From Streptococcaceae bacterium (GTDB lineage: Bacteria; Bacillota; Bacilli; Lactobacillales; Streptococcaceae), in the NCBI GenBank assembly GCA_031285105.1, contig JAITWV010000406.1:1-5525 (forward strand): a DNA stretch of 5,525 nt, given 5' to 3'. This document shows positions 1 to 4,127 of this stretch, piece by piece (the first letter of the stretch is position 1; every line of letters starts with the position of its first letter). Under the pieces are notes generated by a model, which had not been told where the DNA came from, did no database searches, and saw nothing but the letters and a program-made list of their open reading frames with translations. The position numbers and the translations under genes were made by a program.

Positions 1-662
1 TTTGCCAAATGCCTGTTGCTAATTTTGACATGGATGCCTATTTACAAACCGTTGATATGGTACATATTTGCGGAATTGCCTTGAGTTTGACCGATACAAC
101 CGTTGAATCAGCGTTAACTTTAGCTAAAAAAGCCCATGAACAAGGCAAAAAAGTTTGTTTTGATTTTAATTTTCGCCCAAGTTTAAACACGCAACTAGAC
201 AAAAAACAGCTGATGAAAGAACGTTATGAGCAAATTTTGCCTTATTGTGATATCGTCTTTGGCAGTAAGCGTGATTTGATTGAACTTTTACAACTACCAC
301 AACAAGAAGAAATACCTTTAATTCAACAGTTTTTGAAAGAATATGGCATTGAATATTTTGCCGGAACCAAACGTCAAACGATTGATGAAAAACGAATGCA
401 AAAAGGGTATTTGATTACCCAAAATGCACAGGTTGAATCAAAAGCATGGTCTGTTGAAATGCTTGATCGAATTGGTGCAGGCGATGCTTTTGCCGCAGGA
501 ATTCTTTTAGGTTATACAAACAACTGGCATTTACAAGAAACCGTTGATTTTTCGATTACTAATGCAGTATTGAAGCAAACGATTTATGGCGATGTTCCAT
601 TGACTTCAATTGAGTTAGTGCAGCAAGTGATGGAAAATCCGAATTTGGATATTATTAGATAG
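1..662 (+). CDS. kdgK: PfkB-family sugar kinase, probable 2-dehydro-3-deoxygluconokinase (5' end outside window)
   Basis: This is the C-terminal part of a ribokinase/PfkB-fold carbohydrate kinase. The frame is open to the window's left edge, so the first ATG at position 9 is probably internal. About 220 residues are visible, against roughly 310-340 for the family, so about 100 N-terminal residues with the sugar-binding lid are missing. The PfkB signature 2, DRIGAGDAFAAGI, is encoded at about 465-503. Its GAGD segment forms the anion hole, and its Asp (codon 483-485) is the catalytic base that activates the sugar hydroxyl. Upstream, FDFNFRPSL matches the D-x-N-x-R-P segment common in KdgK-type enzymes. 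KdgK phosphorylates 2-keto-3-deoxygluconate with ATP in the cytosol, the step before KDPG aldolase in uronate breakdown. The family assignment is firm. The substrate is inferred and could be another keto-sugar or fructose, since no kdgA or uronate genes are in view. A terminator follows immediately, so this is the last gene of its transcript. Confidence 0.85.
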   Translation, partial: CQMPVANFDMDAYLQTVDMVHICGIALSLTDTTVESALTLAKKAHEQGKKVCFDFNFRPSLNTQLDKKQLMKERYEQILPYCDIVFGSKRDLIELLQLPQQEEIPLIQQFLKEYGIEYFAGTKRQTIDEKRMQKGYLITQNAQVESKAWSVEMLDRIGAGDAFAAGILLGYTNNWHLQETVDFSITNAVLKQTIYGDVPLTSIELVQQVMENPNLDIIR

Positions 663-665
663 AAG

Positions 666-703
666 AAAAAACACAACAGCAGCTTAGATGCTTTGTGTTT
701 TTT
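666..703 (+). terminator. Intrinsic terminator after the sugar kinase
   Basis: An 11-bp perfect stem (666-676 with 693-703) is continued, past one bulged C at 677, by a 4-bp stem AGCA/TGCT (678-681 with 689-692) around a 7-nt loop. The 3' arm ends in a run of six Ts, and the 5' arm starts with six As, so the hairpin may also act on the opposite strand. It begins 4 nt after the kinase stop codon. Confidence 0.9.
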
Positions 704-716
704 AATTGGTTTAAAA

Positions 717-745
717 TTCAATAAAATAGCAAAATCTGCTAAAAT
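717..745 (+). promoter_or_regulatory. Putative sigma-A promoter for the metallophosphoesterase
   Basis: The -10 hexamer TAAAAT (740-745) lies 17 bp downstream of a weak -35 hexamer TTCAAT (717-722). It sits between the kinase terminator and the next ribosome binding site, so a promoter is expected here. The -35 matches consensus poorly, so the exact position is tentative. Confidence 0.5.
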
Positions 746-769
746 GAAAATCAGAAAAGAGGTGGGAAA

Positions 770-2110
770 ATGAAGAAGAAAATAGCATTTGTTTCACTTA
801 TTTTATTATTTTTAATTGTATTTATATTAATCATTCATCAAAAATTGCCTCAATCAAAGGAAAATTATATAACCAAAACAACCCATTCAGCTATTTGGGT
901 GATTTCGGATACACATTTTATCTCTAAAAAATTATATGATAACAACTCAGCCTTTGAGAAAATGAAAAAGACTTCGGCAGGAAAAGAGTTGACTTATCAA
1001 GAAGAAAGTTTAGAAGCTCTTGTCCAAAAAGCATTACAAGAAAAACCACAAGCAATTGTTTTGACAGGAGATATCACTTTTAATGGTGAAAAACAAAGTG
1101 CACAAGATTTTATGAAAATTTTTCTTCCTTTGAAAAAAGCCAATATTCCTCTTTTGGCTATTCCTGGAAATCACGATATTAATAATGGCTATGCTCGTGG
1201 ATTTGAAGGAAGTCATCAATATCGAACACCTGAAATTTCCCAAGAAGAATTTAGAGAAATTTTTTCAGACGGATTTACTTTGGGAAATAGTTTTGATAAA
1301 AAAACGTTGAGTTATCGTGTTGACTGGAACAAAGGTTATCAATTTTTATTCTTGGATACAAACAATTACCCTAGTGCGCATTCCTTATTACCTCCTCAAA
1401 CAAATGGTGTTTTAGAAAAAGAGACAATCGATTGGATAAAAGAGCAATTACAACACGCCAAAGAAAAGAAGCAAACGACAATTGTTTTTATGCATCATAA
1501 TTTATATGCGCATGCTTTAAATTTTTCTAAGGGATTTGTTTTAGATAATGCCGAACAATTGCAGCAAATTTTAACTAAAAATCATGTACCATTAGTTTTT
1601 TCAGGACATATTCATATGCAAGATATTTTAACGCATGCCAATGGACCAACCGAAATTCTAACCGGTGCCTATTCAGTGTATGAGCTAACTTATGGTGTGG
1701 TGAATTTAGATAAGCAGGCAATTGAGTATCAAAAAAAGCTGATTAATGTAAATGATTGGGCAAGAAAAAAGAAATTAACCAATCCAGATTTACTAGACTA
1801 CACTTCTTATCAAGCAAAAACTTTTGAAACAAGTCACACTAGAGATTTTACTCAAAAGCTGAATATTTATGATGAAGTGAGTAATCAAGAAATTGAGTCA
1901 CTAAACAAATTTATGAATCAATTGAATATTCGTTTGTTTACAGGAAATGATCTATATACGAAGCAACAAAAAGAAGAGATATTGAACTCAAGGGAATTTA
2001 GGTTAATTAAAGATTTTTTACCTGAGCAAAAAGCTTATGTGGAAGGTTTATTGTTAGATGAAGATAGTGATCAAAGTTGTAATATTAACCTTAAAGGTCC
2101 TAATTTTTAA
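770..2110 (+). CDS. Membrane-anchored calcineurin-like metallophosphoesterase
   Basis: The 446-residue product belongs to the calcineurin-like metallophosphoesterase superfamily, which hydrolyses phosphodiesters or phosphomonoesters at a two-metal centre. All metal-site motifs are present in order: SDTH (D47, H49), TGD (D101), GNHD (N134, H135, D136), MHHN (H242-H243) and SGHIH (H280, H282). The N-terminus has three Lys and a hydrophobic segment (about residues 5-23) without a lipobox Cys. It is therefore a signal anchor or uncleaved signal peptide, with the catalytic domain probably outside the cytoplasm. Overall size and the C-terminal helical tail after the core resemble the Listeria Lmo2642-type phosphodiesterases (recalled, not compared here). 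The start is supported by AGAGGTGG (758-765) 4 nt upstream of ATG. The substrate is unknown; cyclic nucleotides or cell-surface phosphodiesters are possible. The stop lies 3 nt before a repeat element, so the last few residues may have been altered by its insertion, although the enzyme core is intact. Confidence 0.9.
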   Translation: MKKKIAFVSLILLFLIVFILIIHQKLPQSKENYITKTTHSAIWVISDTHFISKKLYDNNSAFEKMKKTSAGKELTYQEESLEALVQKALQEKPQAIVLTGDITFNGEKQSAQDFMKIFLPLKKANIPLLAIPGNHDINNGYARGFEGSHQYRTPEISQEEFREIFSDGFTLGNSFDKKTLSYRVDWNKGYQFLFLDTNNYPSAHSLLPPQTNGVLEKETIDWIKEQLQHAKEKKQTTIVFMHHNLYAHALNFSKGFVLDNAEQLQQILTKNHVPLVFSGHIHMQDILTHANGPTEILTGAYSVYELTYGVVNLDKQAIEYQKKLINVNDWARKKKLTNPDLLDYTSYQAKTFETSHTRDFTQKLNIYDEVSNQEIESLNKFMNQLNIRLFTGNDLYTKQQKEEILNSREFRLIKDFLPEQKAYVEGLLLDEDSDQSCNINLKGPNF

Positions 2111-2113
2111 TAG

Positions 2114-2137
2114 TGCACACACTTTAGTACATCGTAA
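2114..2137 (+). repeat. Left terminal inverted repeat of the MITE-like element
   Basis: These 24 bp starting TGCACACACTTTAG are the exact reverse complement of 2465-2488. The flanking AT-rich bases also show weak inverted similarity (TAATTTTTAA at 2101-2110 against TTAAAATTA at 2490-2498), so the true boundary may lie slightly further out, inside the stop region of the metallophosphoesterase gene. Confidence 0.85.
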
Positions 2138-2182
2138 GTTAATTGATGTTGGAATGAAAGAAGTTTGTGAATTATGGACTGC

Positions 2183-2297
2183 GAATTTTCGGCTGGCTTG
2201 GCTCTGCGCTTTGGGTGGTTTACGTTGCTGTAGCCGGACCTTTGGGGCTACGGAAAGGTAAACCACCCACGCTCCGATCCAAGCTAGCCGAAAATTC
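2183..2297. repeat. Large GC-rich hairpin inside the element
   Basis: The outer stem pairs 2183-2201 with 2279-2297: 12 bp, one G-T position, then 6 bp. An internal loop of about 10 nt per side follows. A second perfect 11-bp stem then pairs 2213-2223 with 2258-2268, and an apical GTAGCC/GGCTAC stem pairs 2230-2235 with 2246-2251. By hand count it is about 55% GC, far above the AT-rich surroundings. As RNA it would be a long stable hairpin from either strand; as DNA it could extrude as a cruciform. Confidence 0.85.
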
Positions 2298-2314
2298 TTA
2301 ACTGGTTCATAAGT

Positions 2315-2365
2315 ATTTAAATGGTTTTAAGTTTTTTGCTTTTAAAAACCTATAACCATTTAAAT
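2315..2365. repeat. AT-rich hairpin inside the element
   Basis: A perfect 12-bp inverted repeat pairs 2315-2326 with 2354-2365 (ATTTAAATGGTT and its complement). The 27-nt interior is T/A-rich and can form further short pairs. The run of Ts at 2332-2337 lies inside the hairpin rather than after it, so it is not a standard terminator. Confidence 0.7.
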
Positions 2366-2464
2366 TAATATAAACCACCTGAACACCAGACCGCAGCCCA
2401 AATGCGAAAACTCGTAAATGAAGAAAGCCTTAACGTTATACTTATTTCACAAACTTAAAATCAA

Positions 2465-2488
2465 TTACGATGTACTAAAGTGTGTGCA
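2465..2488 (-). repeat. Right terminal inverted repeat of the MITE-like element
   Basis: This is the exact 24-bp inverted partner of 2114-2137. It ends 14 bp before the stop codon of the minus-strand folT-like gene. Confidence 0.85.
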
Positions 2489-2502
2489 GTTAAAATTATC
2501 AA

Positions 2503-3036
2503 TTAATAAATTTTATAATTAGAAACAAATCGCTGCACACCATGCACGCAAAGCACCTTTGGAACAATCCAATAAGTCAAACAAATTTGAATTGGAATTG
2601 TAATCAACAAACGAATAACACGTGGGATAAAGATAGAAGCATAAGGTGTTTGGTATAATAAATATAAATTTAATGGGGTAAAAACCAAAGATTGTAAAAT
2701 AGAAATGACAATTGTAGCTAGAATAATTCTTTTTAAAGTCACTTCTTTTTGATAAAAGAAATAGCCAAATAATAAGCCAACTACTCCAGCTGATAATGGA
2801 AAGCCAATAAAAAATGGATTATTCGGAAATAAAAGATCATTTGTTATGCCTGAAGTAAAAGTAGCAACAAATGCACCAAATGGTCCAAATAAAACGCCCA
2901 GAAAAGTGCGTGGTAAATAATTAAAAGTAATACGCATCAAAGGGGTATTAATCGCAAAAACACCTGTTAGTAAAACATCTAAGGCAATAAAAATGCCCAT
3001 TAAAGCAATTACACGAACATTAAATAATTTTTTCAA
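2503..3036 (-). CDS. folT: ECF transporter S component, folate family (FolT-like)
   Basis: This 177-residue, very hydrophobic protein has five or six predicted membrane helices, the usual size for the substrate-binding S component of an energy-coupling factor transporter. It would pair with a shared EcfA/EcfA'/EcfT module encoded elsewhere. The central stretch FGPFGAFVATFTSGITNDLLF, then PNNPFFIGFPLSAGVVGLLFG, matches the folate-family pattern in which a Pro-x-x-PFF-x-GF-x-LSA segment follows a glycine-rich helix. Folate is therefore the inferred ligand; the S-component call is firmer than the substrate. The start is TTG at 3036-3034, chosen because AAGGAGTT (complement of 3041-3048) lies at ideal spacing; the next in-frame ATG is inside the first helix. 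It converges with the metallophosphoesterase gene and diverges from ttcA. No tetrahydrofolate riboswitch is apparent in the 156-bp upstream region. Confidence 0.82.
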   Translation of the reverse strand: MKKLFNVRVIALMGIFIALDVLLTGVFAINTPLMRITFNYLPRTFLGVLFGPFGAFVATFTSGITNDLLFPNNPFFIGFPLSAGVVGLLFGYFFYQKEVTLKRIILATIVISILQSLVFTPLNLYLLYQTPYASIFIPRVIRLLITIPIQICLTYWIVPKVLCVHGVQRFVSNYKIY

Positions 3037-3066
3037 AACAAACTCCTTTATAAATAAATTTCCTTC

Positions 3067-3095
3067 ATCATAGCATTAGTGAAATCAAATTGAAA
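3067..3095 (-). promoter_or_regulatory. Putative extended -10 promoter for folT
   Basis: On the minus strand an extended -10, TGCTATGAT (complement of 3067-3075), is preceded by a weak -35 candidate, TTTCAA at 17 bp (complement of 3090-3095) or TTTTCA at 18 bp. The implied leader to the TTG start is short, leaving no room for a riboswitch. Confidence 0.55.
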
Positions 3096-3141
3096 ATCAA
3101 CTCAAGAAATTTTCAGGAAAACTCTTTGAAATATTCGTTAT

Positions 3142-3172
3142 TTGTGGAAAACTCACTGTTTTCAGGTAAAAT
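3142..3172 (+). promoter_or_regulatory. Weak putative promoter for ttcA with overlapping dyad
   Basis: A TAAAAT -10 candidate (3167-3172) lies 14 bp upstream of the ttcA ribosome binding site GAGGTG. The best -35 is TTGTGG (3142-3147) at a long 19-bp spacing. A perfect dyad, GAAAAC/GTTTTC (3147-3152 and 3158-3163), fills the spacer and could be a repressor site or chance in AT-rich DNA. Confidence 0.35.
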
Positions 3173-3192
3173 TAAAGTAAAGAGGTGATTAA

Positions 3193-3939
3193 ATGCAGTA
3201 TAACGAAAAAGACAATGCTAGATATTTTAATCCAATCAGAAAAGCCATTTTAAATTACCAAATGATCAAACTAGGTGACAAAGTGGCGGTTGGTATCAGT
3301 GGTGGAAAAGATTCGATTAGTTTATTTATTTTTCTTCATGAGTTAAAAATGCATCAAAGGTTGGGTTTTGATTTTGAGTTAGTACCGATTTTATTAGATA
3401 TGGGCTTAAAAGTTGATACGAGACCGCTTGAAAAATTGATAAGTAAAATGGGTTATACTCTAACAATTGTACCAACCAATATCATGCAAGTGATTTTTGA
3501 TATTAGAAAAGAACGATCGCCTTGTTCTTTATGTGCTAATTTACGTCGAGGTATTTTGTATTCAAAGGCAAAAGAACTTGATTGTACGAAAGTTGCTTTT
3601 GGTCATCATACAGACGATGCATTAGAAACGTATTTAATGAATTTTTTATTGCATGGACAAATGAAAAGTTTTGAGCCGAAAACTTATCTGACACGTAGCG
3701 ATATTACGTTGATTCGACCTTTGCTTTATATTAGTGAAAAAGAGATTATTCATTTTGCCAAACGTGCTGACTTACCAATAATTGCCAATCCTTGTCCAGT
3801 GGATAAAAAAACGAAACGTGAAGAGATGAAAAATTTAGTTAAGCAATTGGAAAAAGATTATCCAGATATTAAAAGTAAGTTTTTGAAGGCAATGCAACAA
3901 GGTGATGGGCAAAATTTCTGGCAACCTTCTTCCTTGTAA
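3193..3939 (+). CDS. ttcA: TtcA-family tRNA 2-thiocytidine synthetase-like protein
   Basis: This 248-residue cytosolic PP-loop ATPase is complete. The ATP-binding PP-loop SGGKDS is at residues 36-41. A CSLC pair (C111, C114) followed by ANLRRG, and a later Cys in NPCPVD (C201), match the three cysteines that hold the Fe-S cluster in TtcA. FGHHTDDALETYLMN (from about residue 136) is the second conserved TtcA block. TtcA activates C32 of certain tRNAs by adenylation and inserts sulfur to give 2-thiocytidine. Family membership is secure, but the modification target in Firmicutes members is less certain than in E. coli. The start is supported by AGAGGTG (3181-3187) 5 nt upstream of ATG. It is shorter than the roughly 310-residue E. 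coli enzyme, which is normal for Gram-positive members. No dedicated terminator follows; readthrough would meet the riboswitch terminator at 4042-4086. Confidence 0.88.
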   Translation: MQYNEKDNARYFNPIRKAILNYQMIKLGDKVAVGISGGKDSISLFIFLHELKMHQRLGFDFELVPILLDMGLKVDTRPLEKLISKMGYTLTIVPTNIMQVIFDIRKERSPCSLCANLRRGILYSKAKELDCTKVAFGHHTDDALETYLMNFLLHGQMKSFEPKTYLTRSDITLIRPLLYISEKEIIHFAKRADLPIIANPCPVDKKTKREEMKNLVKQLEKDYPDIKSKFLKAMQQGDGQNFWQPSSL

Positions 3940-3962
3940 ATAACAATTTACTATGGTATTAT
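3934..3962 (+). promoter_or_regulatory. Sigma-A promoter of the riboswitch-ATPase transcript, overlapping the ttcA stop
   Basis: A -35 TTGTAA (3934-3939) consists of the last Leu codon and stop codon of ttcA. After exactly 17 bp comes an extended -10, TGGTATTAT (TGn at 3954-3956, hexamer 3957-3962). The implied start is near 3968-3970, right at the 5' edge of the riboswitch aptamer, which independently supports the placement. Confidence 0.75.
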
Positions 3963-3970
3963 CCATTCAT

Positions 3971-4050
3971 CAAGGGAGTAACTGGCAAAAAATTGTGGCA
4001 ACATCACCAATTCGAAAATTTTCTGGTGTTGTCTTAAACAGTGAGACTTG
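3971..4050 (+). ncRNA. yybP-ykoY (Mn2+-sensing) riboswitch aptamer
   Basis: The leader carries the two hallmark segments of the yybP-ykoY RNA: a GGGAGTA loop (3974-3980) and ACATCACC (4001-4008) opposite TGGTGTTGTC (4024-4033). A closing helix can be drawn as CAAG/CTTG (3971-3974 with 4047-4050) and ACTG/CAGT (3981-3984 with 4039-4042), flanking the GGGAGTA loop. In this class the two loops dock and bind Mn2+ (Mg2+ at a second site), and metal binding turns expression on. The downstream P-type ATPase is a typical target. The motif was recognised by eye; an Rfam covariance search was not run. The 4039-4050 strand is shared with the terminator. Confidence 0.88.
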
Positions 4051-4086
4051 TAGACAATGAATCAGTCTACAAGTCTCATTTTTTTT
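4042..4086 (+). terminator. Riboswitch expression-platform terminator
   Basis: A 14-bp perfect stem (4042-4055 with 4065-4078), a 9-nt loop and a run of eight Ts (4079-4086) form a strong intrinsic terminator. It lies 41 nt before the ATPase start codon. Its 5' arm contains the 3' strand of the aptamer closing helix, so aptamer and terminator exclude each other. It would also stop readthrough from ttcA. Confidence 0.93.
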
Positions 4087-4127
4087 GCTTGTAAACCTGT
4101 GTATAAATGAAAGTGAGGATGGAAAAA

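Larger units (their letters stand above)
2114..2488. mobile_element. MITE-like 375-bp element with 24-bp terminal inverted repeats and nested palindromes
   Basis: This gene-free stretch is bounded by perfect 24-bp inverted repeats (2114-2137 and 2465-2488). Inverted similarity continues inward in collinear blocks: AATTGAT near each end, AAGTTTGTGAA (2161-2171 against 2446-2456), a GAxTTTTCG-like block, and GGTGGTTTA (2214-2222 against 2371-2379). Between the arms are a 115-bp GC-rich hairpin and an AT-rich hairpin. Short open frames cross it on both strands, but they are by-products of the palindrome and have no ribosome binding site or recognisable domain. Size, inverted ends and lack of a transposase fit a miniature inverted-repeat element mobilised in trans, or a palindromic intergenic repeat family of the kind known in enterococci. 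No clear target-site duplication is visible. It fills the gap between two convergent genes and could also end transcription from both sides. The family is not recognised. Confidence 0.65.

Noticed and set aside
1034..1243. Minus-strand open frame inside the metallophosphoesterase
   Set aside because: It is antisense to the GD and GNHD motif region of a clear gene; no independent support.
2054..2266. Overlapping open frames on both strands (2058-2261 plus, 2054-2266 minus), about 70 codons each
   Set aside because: They span the end of the metallophosphoesterase gene and the palindromic element, lack a ribosome binding site and domain signals, and mirror each other because the DNA is an inverted repeat.
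2332..2350. T-run in the AT-rich hairpin as an intrinsic terminator
   Set aside because: The Ts lie within the loop of the 2315-2365 inverted repeat, not after a GC-rich stem.
2101..2500. Target-site duplication around the inverted-repeat element
   Set aside because: The flanks share only TTAA-like AT-rich bases at different offsets, and the better match between them is inverted rather than direct, so no duplication can be claimed.
4119..4121. Alternative in-frame ATG start for the ATPase
   Set aside because: It overlaps the GAGGA ribosome binding site; the ATG at 4128 has proper spacing.
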